A stretch of 64,000 nucleotides of DNA, from positions 35,677 to 99,676 of the forward strand of contig DATFYM010000044.1 of the NCBI GenBank assembly GCA_035315065.1, written 5' to 3'. The translations under genes and the position numbers were made by a program. Below are positions 1-8,625 of the stretch, piece after piece (positions within the stretch are counted from its first letter, which is position 1; each line of letters opens with the position of its first letter). The notes below the pieces were generated by a model. That model saw only the letters and a program-made list of their open reading frames with translations, did no database searches and was not told where the DNA came from. This stretch comes from DATFYM01 sp035315065 (GTDB lineage Bacteria; Acidobacteriota; Terriglobia; UBA7540).

Positions 1-5
1 AGCCG

Positions 6-1613
6 GTGGTCTACGATTTCGCCGTCAACGAACACGGAACCGAGGCCGCGCTCCTCGGTGGAGACTCAGCCCTGATGCCCGCAGGCTACTATGAGCTTGC
101 AGTGCCCACCCTGATTCGCATGGAGTCCCGCCTGCTTTCGCCATTGCGCCGCACGGAACTTGAGCGTTTCACATCGGCTTGCCACAGCGTCCCGGAATTC
201 TTGGGCATGGTGGAGCACGTCTTCGAGCACCTCATCCCGCGTAGTTCGCAAAAAGCCGACCGCTCGCAGAGTCTCGAAGCTCTCCTGGAGGCCCACGGCT
301 TCGACCGGGTGGAGCATGAACAGATTCAGGCCGACTTGCGCGGCGGCCGGGTGGGACTTGCGCAAAATCGCCTTCCCATCAGCAGCCGGATCAGGGATGT
401 TGGTCCCGATGATCTCTTTGATGCTACCCAAGGCGTCGCGCCGCACTACCAAGAAACCGGAATGGAGGCGCTGGCAGCAGGAATGGTGGCCGTGGTTTCG
501 TTCGCCGGCGGCGCGGGCAGTCGTTGGACGAAGGGCGCGGGCGTCGTAAAGGCCCTCAATCCTTTTTGCAGATTGGGCGGGAAGCACCGCAGCTTCATCG
601 AGGTGCACCTGGCCAGGGGCCGCCGGACAGGCCGCGTCTGTGGTACCGCTTTGCCGCATGTCATCACCACCAGTTACTTGACACACGATGCGATCAAGGC
701 ACATCTGCACGCGGAGGCGAACTACGGTTACCCCGGTCCCCTAATACTCTCGCCCGGCCGATCCATCGGCCTGCGTCTGGTACCGATGGAGCGGGACTTG
801 CGATTTACTTGGGAAGAGATGCCCCAGCAGTTGCTCGACGAGCAGGCCCAGAAGGTTCGCGAAAGCCTGCGCGCCACGCTGATAGCATGGGCTCGCCAGA
901 TGGGGGAAGGCAGCAGTTACACCGACAACGTGCCCATGCAGTGCCTGCATCCGGTGGGCCACTGGTACGAAGTGCCGAACATGATCCGCAATGGCTCTCT
1001 GGTTAGACTGTTCGAGGAAAGGCCCCGCTTGAAGTACCTGATGGTTCACAACATCGATACCACGGGAGTGGATGTGGACGCTGGGTTGCTCGGCTACCAC
1101 ATCGAACAGGGCGCGGCGCTCACCACAGAGGTCATCGCCCGGCACCTCGAGGACCGCGGCGGCGGGCTGGCCCAAATCGACGGCCGCCCGCGACTGATTG
1201 AAGGCCTTGCACTACCGAGTGAGGATATCGAATCGCGCCTTTCCTGGTACAACAGCGCGACCTACTGGATCGATATCGACCAACTCCTCGCCGGTTTCGG
1301 ACTGACTCGCAGCGACCTCAGCAACGCGGAACTCTTAAACGCCGGGGTCCGCAACCTGGCCGCCCGTATGCCCACCTACATCACCCTGAAGGAGGTGAAA
1401 AAGCGCTGGGGAAAAGGCCAGGAAGACGTTTTCCCGGTGGCGCAGTTTGAAAAGCTCTGGGGCGACATGACCAGCCTGCCGGAGTTGCCGTGCAGGTTTG
1501 TCGCCGTGCCGCGGAAGCGTGGACAGCAACTCAAGGAACCGGCACAGCTCGACGGTTGGCTCCGCGATGGCTCGGCGGCGTACGTTGAATCGTTGTGTGA
1601 TTGGACAAACTGA
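6..1613 (+). CDS. UDPGP-type nucleotidyltransferase (UTP--glucose-1-phosphate uridylyltransferase-like), possibly 5'-partial
   Basis: About 535 residues are visible, opening with a GTG five bases from the window edge, so the true start may lie upstream. The segment FAGGAGSRW near residue 165 matches the glycine-rich nucleotide-binding loop of UDP-sugar pyrophosphorylases, followed by a conserved Lys. Further family-like blocks are HNIDTTG (an NTP-sugar metal-site region) and WIDID. The expected reaction is UTP plus a sugar 1-phosphate giving a UDP-sugar and pyrophosphate in the cytoplasm, feeding envelope polysaccharide synthesis. The exact sugar cannot be told from sequence; GlcNAc-1-P is an alternative substrate. 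No partner gene is visible downstream; the next gene is convergent. Confidence 0.7.
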   Translation: MVYDFAVNEHGTEAALLGGDSALMPAGYYELAVPTLIRMESRLLSPLRRTELERFTSACHSVPEFLGMVEHVFEHLIPRSSQKADRSQSLEALLEAHGFDRVEHEQIQADLRGGRVGLAQNRLPISSRIRDVGPDDLFDATQGVAPHYQETGMEALAAGMVAVVSFAGGAGSRWTKGAGVVKALNPFCRLGGKHRSFIEVHLARGRRTGRVCGTALPHVITTSYLTHDAIKAHLHAEANYGYPGPLILSPGRSIGLRLVPMERDLRFTWEEMPQQLLDEQAQKVRESLRATLIAWARQMGEGSSYTDNVPMQCLHPVGHWYEVPNMIRNGSLVRLFEERPRLKYLMVHNIDTTGVDVDAGLLGYHIEQGAALTTEVIARHLEDRGGGLAQIDGRPRLIEGLALPSEDIESRLSWYNSATYWIDIDQLLAGFGLTRSDLSNAELLNAGVRNLAARMPTYITLKEVKKRWGKGQEDVFPVAQFEKLWGDMTSLPELPCRFVAVPRKRGQQLKEPAQLDGWLRDGSAAYVESLCDWTN

Positions 1614-1725
1614 TCCCGGCCTCGATGCTGTGGCGTGACAGGCATCGCCCAACTTGCTTGCCATTAGTCGTCGGAGAATCGAGCCGCCGGCACGCCCCTG
1701 GGCGACGCGGATGCGTCGCGATGCC

Positions 1726-2382
1726 TTACTTCTTTGGGTAGCCCACCGTCTGTCCCAGAATGATTCGCTGATCGGGACGCAGCCGCATGAGCTTGGCCAG
1801 CGCCGGCCGGTCGATGCTGCCGCGCACCACCGCCGCCAATCCCTCCGAAGCGCAGAAGAGATAAACATTCTGGGCAATGAAGCCCACGTCGGCGGCCACA
1901 TACATATCTCGGTCCGGCGAGGCGCTGCCGGTCTTGGCGAGATCGGCGACATAAACCAGATCCAGCGGCGCGTCTTTTACATAAGACTGGGTTCCTGTCT
2001 GGGCGCGCACATCATCGCCGAGAACCGGATTCAGTTGATGCTCCTTGGCATCGTAGACGTAGAGACCATCGGCGGTGGCGACGTAAACATCGGTCTCCTG
2101 CCAGTTCATAGCGGAGGGCGCAGTCCGCTTCCCGGAGTCCGGACGGTTCACTCCGAACGCTGCCCACAGCAGATTCGACATCACTTGCGCGGGCAGCTTT
2201 TCCGGGCTGAAGGTGCGCGCCGAGCTTCGGTCCTTCAGAACCTGCATCAGCGGCCGGCCGATGTCAGTTTGTGGTTTGGGGAGACGAATGGTCTTGAGTT
2301 CCTGCGCCAGGCCGCCAACCGGAGTCAGGATCAGAATTACCCACACCCAATAGTTCTTGGAAGAATGCCATGCTTTCATCAT
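1726..2382 (-). CDS. SagB/ThcOx-type nitroreductase family protein, exported
   Basis: Encodes about 218 residues. I chose the ATG at 2382, next to a second ATG at 2379, because an AGGAGG ribosome binding site lies just upstream; a longer frame to 2559 would add 59 residues that look non-coding. The N-terminus (WVWVILILTPVGGLAQ) is a signal peptide. The rest resembles the flavin-binding nitroreductase fold of SagB-type proteins: RSSARTFSPEKL is the typical opening motif, LLWAAFGVNR and APSAMN follow, and GYPKK ends the protein. Such proteins are FMN-dependent oxidoreductases of unknown substrate. The signal peptide is unusual for a flavoenzyme but is seen in members of this group. Confidence 0.75.
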   Translation of the reverse strand: MMKAWHSSKNYWVWVILILTPVGGLAQELKTIRLPKPQTDIGRPLMQVLKDRSSARTFSPEKLPAQVMSNLLWAAFGVNRPDSGKRTAPSAMNWQETDVYVATADGLYVYDAKEHQLNPVLGDDVRAQTGTQSYVKDAPLDLVYVADLAKTGSASPDRDMYVAADVGFIAQNVYLFCASEGLAAVVRGSIDRPALAKLMRLRPDQRIILGQTVGYPKK

Positions 2383-2474
2383 AGAACCTCCTGGTGGCGT
2401 ACTCCATGTCGTTTCGCAAGCTGCGTTGGTACTGCCTCGCTTCAACAAAGACCGTGCCATGAGCAGGACGCCGG

Positions 2475-2663
2475 CTACCCATTGCCAGTGATCGCCTCGC
2501 GCAGAGTTTCGCCGCAATTCCGGCAGCGATCCCGCCGCCTCGCGTTTAGCGTGCCGCACCGCGCGCAGGTGATGTACATGGCGCGGGCAAACAGTTGGGT
2601 GATGACGGCAGCGCCGCCCAAGATGGCAACGGCGAGCGCAATTTGAACGACCGTCGAGCTCAT
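2475..2663 (-). CDS. small membrane protein with zinc ribbon
   Basis: A 62-residue protein with one N-terminal transmembrane helix (about residues 6-28) and a C-terminal CARCG...CRNCG pair of CxxC motifs that would bind zinc as a rubredoxin-like knuckle. It lies about 90 bases upstream of the nitroreductase gene on the same strand and could be co-transcribed. The start at 2663 is preferred because sequence further upstream belongs to an AATCAG repeat. No function is recognised. Confidence 0.55.
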   Translation of the reverse strand: MSSTVVQIALAVAILGGAAVITQLFARAMYITCARCGTLNARRRDRCRNCGETLREAITGNG

Positions 2664-2665
2664 AA

Positions 2666-2775
2666 AATCAGAAAAAATCAGCAATCAGAAATTAGAAATC
2701 AGCAAAAGAGAAGCCTCCTGTCGTCTTTCTCGCTTCCTGCTTCTCGCTTCTGACTTCTGACTTCTGATTTCTACC
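2666..2775. repeat. inverted short-period repeat (AATCAG / TTCTGA type)
   Basis: The left part repeats AATCAG-like units and the right part repeats CTTCTGA units, which are reverse-complementary, so the 110 bp between the zinc-ribbon gene and the aldolase gene can form an imperfect hairpin. It is one of many such intergenic structures here. Confidence 0.6.
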
Positions 2776-3427
2776 TTCCTCGGGCGGCACGCACCGCCTC
2801 CACGTACTTCCGCGCATTGCTGCTGATCACGTCCAGCCTGCCTTCTTTGAGTGCCTTGGCGTCCACGAGTTCACCGCCGACCGCCACCGCGGCGGCGCCA
2901 GCCTTGATGAATTCCGGAGTCGTCTCGAGATTCACACCCCCGGTAGGCACGAAATCGATGTGCGGGAAGGGGCCTCTCAGCGCCTTGATGTATTGGGGAC
3001 CCCCAACGGGCCCGCAAGGGAAGATCTTCACCAAGTCGGCGCCGGCCTGCCAAGCTGTGACCACCTCGGTGGGTGTGAGGGCCCCCGGCATGACGGGCTT
3101 GGAGTAGCGTTTGGCCACTTCGATCACGCGCACGTCCAGCGACGGCGTTACGATGAACTGCGCGCCCGCCAGCAGAGCCGCCCGGCAAGTCTCAGGATCG
3201 AGGATCGTGCCTGCGCCCAGCAGCACCTTGTCACCATAGCGCTCTGCCACCCGCTCCATCACCCGGATGGCGTTGGGGACGGTCATGGTGATCTCGGCGA
3301 TGCCGATGCCGCCCTCGATGATCGCCTCCGCCGCCCGGAACGCGTCTTCCTCCGATGCCGCCCTGACGATTGGCACCAGCCCAACCTCGCGAATTAAGGC
3401 GAGAGACGTTTCTTTTGACCAAGCCAT
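2771..3427 (-). CDS. eda: 2-dehydro-3-deoxy-phosphogluconate (KDPG) aldolase
   Basis: A 218-residue class I aldolase that cleaves KDPG to pyruvate and glyceraldehyde 3-phosphate. The start at 3427 follows AAGGAGG at 6-base spacing. Family hallmarks are LVPIVRA at the N-terminus, GIAEITMTVPNA with the catalytic Glu, and DLVKIFPCG with the Schiff-base Lys, followed by the phosphate-binding PTGGVN loop. Length is normal. It follows a KDG kinase gene on the same strand, so the pair completes conversion of 2-keto-3-deoxygluconate to pyruvate and triose phosphate (sugar-acid or Entner-Doudoroff catabolism). Confidence 0.92.
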   Translation of the reverse strand: MAWSKETSLALIREVGLVPIVRAASEEDAFRAAEAIIEGGIGIAEITMTVPNAIRVMERVAERYGDKVLLGAGTILDPETCRAALLAGAQFIVTPSLDVRVIEVAKRYSKPVMPGALTPTEVVTAWQAGADLVKIFPCGPVGGPQYIKALRGPFPHIDFVPTGGVNLETTPEFIKAGAAAVAVGGELVDAKALKEGRLDVISSNARKYVEAVRAARGR

Positions 3428-3451
3428 CGTGCGCCTCCTTACGAGCAAGCG

Positions 3452-3567
3452 GGGTTCGGGACTCGGGTTTCGGGGTTCGCCAAGAAGACGGGAGCCGGCG
3501 TCTCCATAGGTCCCGGGCCCCGAGTCCTGTGTTCTTTGCGAATCCCGAACCCCGAATCCCGTCTTCT
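3452..3567. repeat. inverted short-period repeat (TTCGGG / CCCGAA type)
   Basis: Left arm 3452-3494 repeats GGTTCGGGA-like units ending in AGAAGACGGGA; right arm 3538-3567 reads CCCGAACCCCGAATCCCGTC in the opposite sense. It separates kdgK from eda and could act as an intra-operon hairpin. Confidence 0.65.
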
Positions 3568-3568
3568 C

Positions 3569-4606
3569 TCACCGCGCCACCCGCAAGCTCGTGCCCTTCA
3601 GCAAACTGTCCACTTCCGCCAGCGTCGCCCAGTTGAAGTCCCCGGGGTTGGTGTGCTTGAGGGCGCTGAAGGCGTTGCCATAGCGCACGGCGGCTTCGTA
3701 CGATCCTTTGGCCAGACGGCCGTAGATGAAGCCGGCGCTGAAGGAATCGCCGCCGCCCACCCGGTCGACTATCTCCAAATCGTACTTGACGTCGTCGTAG
3801 AACTTGCCGTCCGCGTAGCAGATCGCGGTCCAGGTATTGCGCCACACCAGCGGATTCTCGCGCAGTGTGATCGCCACCGCCCGGAAGCGGAACTTCTCCT
3901 GAAGTTGTTTAGCCACGTCCCTGTACGTTTCGGGGTCCACCTCTGTGAAGCCTTGCGAATCCGTTTGCTCAGCCTTGGCCGCGGAGGTGATCTTGAACAC
4001 GACGTGAGTATCCTCCTCGGTGGTGATGAGCACGTCCACGTAGGGCATCATCGGCTCCTGCACGGCCTGAGCTTTCGCGGGCGACCACAGCTTGCTGCGA
4101 TAGTTGAGGTCGTAGCTGACGGTCACGCCTGCGGCGCGCGCGGCCTTCAGGGCTTCGAGCGTGACGGCGGCAGCCGAGTCCGACAGAGCCGGCGTGATGC
4201 CGCTGGTGTGAAACCACTTCGCGCCGGCGAAGACCCGTTTCCAGTCGACTTCGCCGGGTTGAATGGCGCTGATGGCGGATTGCTCGCGGTCGTAAAGCAC
4301 CGAACTGGGGCGGGGCGCCGCGCCGAACTCGACGAAGTATAGCCCTACCCTGCCCTCGCTCGCCCAGATGATCTGGGAGGTGTCCACACCCATTTGCTTG
4401 ACGCGGTTTTCCATCAGCCGCGCCAGCGCGTTCTTGGGCAATCGCGACACCCAAGTACTCGCGAGGCCCAGCCGGCTTGCGCCCACGGCCACATTCAACT
4501 CGCCGCCGCCAATTTGCACGTCCAGCGACGTTGTCTGTTCCAGCCGCTGGAAATGGGGCGGCGCCAAACGAATCATCGCCTCGCCGAAGGTCACCACGTC
4601 GGCCAT
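3569..4606 (-). CDS. kdgK: 2-keto-3-deoxygluconate kinase (PfkB family)
   Basis: A 345-residue ribokinase-fold sugar kinase that phosphorylates KDG to KDPG using ATP. The N-terminal FGEAMIRLAPP and IGGGELNVAVGASRLG segments are typical KDG-kinase substrate-site motifs, and VGGGDSFSAGF near the C-terminus carries the anion hole and catalytic Asp of the PfkB signature 2 (GGGD instead of the more common GAGD). Start ATG follows AGGGAGGG. The next gene downstream is KDPG aldolase, the following step in the pathway. The family call is sure; the exact sugar is strongly suggested by context. Confidence 0.9.
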   Translation of the reverse strand: MADVVTFGEAMIRLAPPHFQRLEQTTSLDVQIGGGELNVAVGASRLGLASTWVSRLPKNALARLMENRVKQMGVDTSQIIWASEGRVGLYFVEFGAAPRPSSVLYDREQSAISAIQPGEVDWKRVFAGAKWFHTSGITPALSDSAAAVTLEALKAARAAGVTVSYDLNYRSKLWSPAKAQAVQEPMMPYVDVLITTEEDTHVVFKITSAAKAEQTDSQGFTEVDPETYRDVAKQLQEKFRFRAVAITLRENPLVWRNTWTAICYADGKFYDDVKYDLEIVDRVGGGDSFSAGFIYGRLAKGSYEAAVRYGNAFSALKHTNPGDFNWATLAEVDSLLKGTSLRVAR

Positions 4607-4783
4607 CGAAAAGCCCTCCCTTACGAGGTACTTTAACCGGGTTCAATCTCAATATAGAGGACGGGAAGGAAAAAGCCAGCGTAAATTCAGAGTACGAGAC
4701 TCCACCTTAGCGCCGGCAACGATACCACGCTCAAGCAACGCGGGCACACTTTAGGACCATCGAACCTCGCGGGGTGAACGGTG

Positions 4784-5914
4784 ATGACGGCTCCACGCCT
4801 ACGTCTCTTGGTTGCTGCTTTCTTTCTTTCCGTACCTGTCATTTTCGCACAACAACCAAGCGCCCTTGACTTGGAACAACTCAGTTCTGCCGACGCCCTG
4901 GCGCTCACTCCGGACTGGGTCAGGCACGGTGATCCGCAGCAACAGGCTTGGGCGGCGTACTGGATCCAGCGTGACCGGCAGGAGCAGGAAGTGCCGCTGC
5001 TTCTCGAAGTCCTGGCTAGTTACCAAGCGAGCGCGCAGGCCGGCTCCTCGGGTTGGACCGACCAGGACACGGCTATGCTGTATGTGCTCGATACGTTGAT
5101 CCAGATGCATTCCAAGGTAACCTCGGAGCAGGCTGAGGCTCTCTACGGGAAGTTTCCGGTCCAGGCGCTCATCCTGCTGGCACACGATCCTGAGGACGCT
5201 CGGGACCCGCTGCTGCGCATTCTCGACAAGACTCAATCGCGGATTGACTGGCTGGCAGCCGCCGATCTGCTGGCGACTGATCCACCCGCCGGTTTCGCCG
5301 CCAGACTGCTGAAGGGAATCTCGATCCACGCGACCATTCGAGTGTTGAGCCCTGGCCAAGGTGGTTTGGGGGGATTGGGCAGCGGGTGCGGTGGTAGCGC
5401 CGCGTGGGGGCGAGGAGACTGGCCGCCGCTTGGCGTCTATCGACTTTCAACCCGGCCTTCGACAGGCTCCGAACTGTTCGCGAAGGGAGAGAATCCGGTC
5501 TACGTGAAACGGTCCGTTGAAGGCAGTTGTGACGCGAGCGAGGGTTGCGGGGACCTCCTTCTGAGTCTGGAGGCGCTTCGCCGAGATCTGATTGGGCAAC
5601 TTCTCGGCATCAGGAAAGAGAAGTTCGCTCTGCAACTCAACCCCAGCCTCAATATCACGTGGAGCTCGGACGAAGCCTACTTCGACGCCGCAAGCGCGTT
5701 CGTCGCGCAACAGGAAGAGATCCTCGAAAACGCCCAGGCTGGTCTCGAAGCGCGGGGCCTGCTGACCGAGACCGAGGCCGCATCGGCGCAGCCGCCGTTT
5801 GAGGTCGAAATCCTTGACCTGCGCAATGACAAGACGCCACTTCCCGATCTGGTGTTTGCCGACCCTTCGATCAATGTCACTTACCGGGCCGTTGAGCTTG
5901 ATCCAGCCGACTGA
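4784..5914 (+). CDS. secreted protein of unknown function
   Basis: A roughly 376-residue protein with a clear signal peptide (RLLVAAFFLSVPVIFAQQ). The ATG at 4784 is preferred over the GTG three bases before it. The first half is rich in helices with alternating Leu/Ala and could be a helical repeat scaffold. A Gly-rich, low-complexity linker (about residues 195-215) separates it from a second half of mixed composition. No catalytic motif or known family was recognised. It is monocistronic between a divergent kinase gene and trpC. Confidence 0.6.
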   Translation: MTAPRLRLLVAAFFLSVPVIFAQQPSALDLEQLSSADALALTPDWVRHGDPQQQAWAAYWIQRDRQEQEVPLLLEVLASYQASAQAGSSGWTDQDTAMLYVLDTLIQMHSKVTSEQAEALYGKFPVQALILLAHDPEDARDPLLRILDKTQSRIDWLAAADLLATDPPAGFAARLLKGISIHATIRVLSPGQGGLGGLGSGCGGSAAWGRGDWPPLGVYRLSTRPSTGSELFAKGENPVYVKRSVEGSCDASEGCGDLLLSLEALRRDLIGQLLGIRKEKFALQLNPSLNITWSSDEAYFDAASAFVAQQEEILENAQAGLEARGLLTETEAASAQPPFEVEILDLRNDKTPLPDLVFADPSINVTYRAVELDPAD

Positions 5915-6079
5915 TTCACCGTCGCAGTGTACTGGGCAGGCGCCGGGGGACTCCCACGCTTAGGTCGTCACTGACGCTCGCGCCTATCATCCTTGACTTG
6001 CCCTTTCGCAGCAGCTTAGAGTTAATCTTTACCGCTTCCACAACGGATTTGTTGGAGTGACGACTCTCCAAGGTGAGAC

Positions 6080-6880
6080 GTGGCGGAAACATATCTGGAT
6101 GCGATCGTTGCCGCGCGACGGCAGCAGGTGGAAGAGGCGCGCGGCCGCGTGCCTCTCGGACACTTGCAGAATGCGGCCGAGCGGCGTCACGAGTGGCGCG
6201 ACTTCGCGGCGGCACTCTCCGGCGAAACCATCCGCGTGATTGCGGAAATGAAGAAAGCGTCGCCATCGCGCGGGCTCATGCGTGCCGATTACCGCCCGCG
6301 CGAGTTGGCCCAGAGCTACGAGGCGGCGGGTGCGGCGGCTCTTTCGGTGCTCACGGAGGAGCGCCATTTTCAGGGAGCGCTCACGGATCTTATCGACGCG
6401 CGCGACGCGGCCGGCTTGCCGGTGTTGCGCAAGGACTTCATCCTGGATGGCTACCAGATCTACGAATCGGCGGCGGCAGGCGCCGACGCGATCCTGCTGA
6501 TCGTAGCCGCGCTTTCGGACAAGGACCTTCGTAACCTGATCGACCTTGCCGGTTTCCTCAACCTCGCGGCGCTGGTTGAGGTTCACACAGCGGAGGAGCT
6601 AGATCGCGCCCTGGCCGCCGGCGGTCGCATCATCGGGGTGAACAATCGTAATCTCAAGACGCTGGAAGTGGATTTGGCCGTTTCCTTCGCGCTGAGACCC
6701 AAGATCCCCGCACCCTGCCTGGCGGTGAGCGAGAGCGGCATCAGGACCGCGCAAGACTTGAAGACGCTGGGCGAAGCGGGCTACCATGCGGCCCTGATCG
6801 GCGAGCGCTTCATGGCTGCCGAGGATCCCGGCCGGGAACTCGCCGCATTGCTCGGTGCGACGACCGGCAGGGAAGGGTGA
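6080..6880 (+). CDS. trpC: indole-3-glycerol phosphate synthase
   Basis: A 266-residue TIM-barrel enzyme converting carboxyphenylaminodeoxyribulose phosphate to indole-3-glycerol phosphate in tryptophan synthesis. The IAEMKKASPSRG motif near residues 54-65 holds the catalytic Lys, LRKDFI the second Lys/Asp site, VEVHTAEEL the catalytic Glu, and GVNNRNL plus SESGI form the phosphate-binding end. The start is GTG at 6080. It opens the aromatic cluster; trpE, trpG and trpD are not in the window and must be elsewhere if present. Confidence 0.95.
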   Translation: MAETYLDAIVAARRQQVEEARGRVPLGHLQNAAERRHEWRDFAAALSGETIRVIAEMKKASPSRGLMRADYRPRELAQSYEAAGAAALSVLTEERHFQGALTDLIDARDAAGLPVLRKDFILDGYQIYESAAAGADAILLIVAALSDKDLRNLIDLAGFLNLAALVEVHTAEELDRALAAGGRIIGVNNRNLKTLEVDLAVSFALRPKIPAPCLAVSESGIRTAQDLKTLGEAGYHAALIGERFMAAEDPGRELAALLGATTGREG

Positions 6881-7005
6881 GGCGAGCACCGAAGAAAATC
6901 AAAAGGCAAAAGGCAAGAGAAGAGAAACGATCGCTGACGGCTGGACACTGAGAACTGAAAACTGAGAACTGCCTACTGCTCACTGCCTACTGCCGACTGG
7001 TTCAC
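6881..7005. repeat. tandem short repeats between trpC and trpF
   Basis: The gap holds AGGCAAAAGGCA units, then ACTGAGAACTGAAAACTGAG units, then CCTACTGCTCACTG units, all with a period of about 7-8 bases. Unlike most other gaps they run in the same direction and do not form an obvious hairpin. Confidence 0.6.
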
Positions 7006-7635
7006 ATGACCCGCGTGAAGATTTGCGGAATTAGCGGACTGGACGACGCGCGGCTCGCGGTCGAACTGGGGGCGGCAGCGCTGGGTTTTAACTTCTATCC
7101 GCCCTCGCCTCGTTACATTGTGCCGGCGGCGGCGGCGGCACTCATCCGGCAACTGCCGCCTCTAGTCATGGCGGTGGGGGTCTTCGCGGACGAAACGGAG
7201 GCTGGGCACGTTGCAACGCTGGCGCACGACGCGCGAGTAGATGCCGTGCAGTTGCACGGTCCCCGCTTCCCGATCATTTCAGATGCGCTCCAGGATTACC
7301 CGGTGATTCGCGCCGTCACCGTTCGCGAGCGAAGAGACCTTGAGGAGTTGGCCGGGCAGGCGGCCAGCGGGCTCCTGCTCGACAACTTCGACCCGAAGTT
7401 GATCGGCGGCACCGGCAGGACCATCGACTGGACCCTGGCGCGCGAGGCCAAGCGGTACGGAAACGTGATCCTGGCCGGCGGTCTCACGCCAGCCAACGTC
7501 GCCCAGGCAATTCGCGAGGTCCGGCCGTATGCGGTGGATGTAGCGAGCGGCGTCGAGTCAGCGCCGGGAAAGAAAGATCCAGAGAAGCTGCGGGCATTCT
7601 TTGCTGCCGTCGAAGAGGCAGACCGACAACACTGA
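7006..7635 (+). CDS. trpF: phosphoribosylanthranilate isomerase
   Basis: A 209-residue TIM-barrel isomerase converting phosphoribosylanthranilate to carboxyphenylaminodeoxyribulose phosphate, the step before TrpC. The diagnostic N-terminal VKICGI contains the catalytic Cys; GFNFYPPSPRYI, VQLHG, LLDNFD (catalytic Asp), GGTGRTIDW and LAGGLTPANV complete the family pattern, with VDVASGVE near the C-terminus. Length is normal. It is followed about 100 bases later by an unexpected DUF429 gene. Confidence 0.96.
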   Translation: MTRVKICGISGLDDARLAVELGAAALGFNFYPPSPRYIVPAAAAALIRQLPPLVMAVGVFADETEAGHVATLAHDARVDAVQLHGPRFPIISDALQDYPVIRAVTVRERRDLEELAGQAASGLLLDNFDPKLIGGTGRTIDWTLAREAKRYGNVILAGGLTPANVAQAIREVRPYAVDVASGVESAPGKKDPEKLRAFFAAVEEADRQH

Positions 7636-7737
7636 TCCATCGGCCTTGCCTGATGGTTCATTCAAGACGCCGACAAGACATGTAAATGGTCTGGCGGCGC
7701 GACCGCGCAGAGGCACTGGAAACAGTCGAGCGATGAA

Positions 7738-8625
7738 ATGAAAACCCTGGCTACTCAGCCAAAGCGATGGCTCGGTATCGATTTCAGCGGGGACCATAAC
7801 CGGTGGCGTCCCGGATGCCGTAAGAGCAACGTCTGGATCGCGGACGTTGGGGGGAATGACCCGTTCGTGCTATGCGATCTGAGATCAGTGCAACAGCTTC
7901 CAGGCAACGGAACCGCGTTCCATAGACTTACAGCGCTGTTGAGAAATCGGCAGTTCGATGCCGCAGCGATAGACGCCCCATTTTCAGTACCCGCCGAGTT
8001 CGTTCCGGCCGGCGATCATACGAAACTGCTTGAGTTCGTGTCCGAGATTCGGCGGCCCGTCGGGCGAAGCTTTCCGATGGCAGGCGACTTCGCCGATGGG
8101 ATCGTCGCGGGACGTACGTTAAGCACAAAGAAGCCGCTGCGCGAAACTGAAAAGTACTGGCGGAAGCGGGGCGTACACGTTCGGTCGACGTTGTGGGTTA
8201 AAGAGCGAGGGGGGGCCGCCATGACGTCGGCCTGCCTCACCTTGCTTCATAACTCGCAATGCCCGATCTGGCCATGGGATCGCGCGGGTCCCGGCCTCCT
8301 AGTGGAGGCATTCCCAGCCGCTCAGCTTCACTACTGGAGCTTGCCCTACTGCAGATACAATGGCAACGACGCCGACGCTCGGCAGAATCGTCAGGAAATC
8401 GTGGGTTTTCTGTCGAGGCATGTCGTCCTCGACGCAAGAAAGCGGCAGGTGATGGAAGAGTCGGCAGATGCACTCGACGCGGTGATTTGCGCCTTTGCCG
8501 GCATCGCCGTGACGACCGGATGTGAGTTTAAGCCCCCGGGGTCTGCACCAAGCGAGGAGGGCCTAATCGGTGTTCACGACATGATGGAGACTGTCACAAA
8601 TAGAATAAATACAGTGCTTCAATGA
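7738..8625 (+). CDS. DUF429 family protein inserted in the trp cluster
   Basis: A 295-residue protein with WLGIDFSG at the N-terminus and AAIDAPFS around residue 79, both typical of DUF429, a family predicted to have an RNase H-like nuclease fold; further acidic residues lie in SADALDAVICAFAG near the C-terminus. No tryptophan-related role is known for the family. Its stop overlaps the trpB start as ATGA, so translation is probably coupled to trpB. Codon use is less GC-biased than in trpF and trpB, which suggests acquisition. The exact activity is unknown. Confidence 0.75.
   Translation: MKTLATQPKRWLGIDFSGDHNRWRPGCRKSNVWIADVGGNDPFVLCDLRSVQQLPGNGTAFHRLTALLRNRQFDAAAIDAPFSVPAEFVPAGDHTKLLEFVSEIRRPVGRSFPMAGDFADGIVAGRTLSTKKPLRETEKYWRKRGVHVRSTLWVKERGGAAMTSACLTLLHNSQCPIWPWDRAGPGLLVEAFPAAQLHYWSLPYCRYNGNDADARQNRQEIVGFLSRHVVLDARKRQVMEESADALDAVICAFAGIAVTTGCEFKPPGSAPSEEGLIGVHDMMETVTNRINTVLQ

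Noticed and set aside
1654..2646. 330-codon open frame on the plus strand
   Set aside because: Antisense to the nitroreductase and zinc-ribbon genes, which have signal peptide, ribosome site and family motifs.
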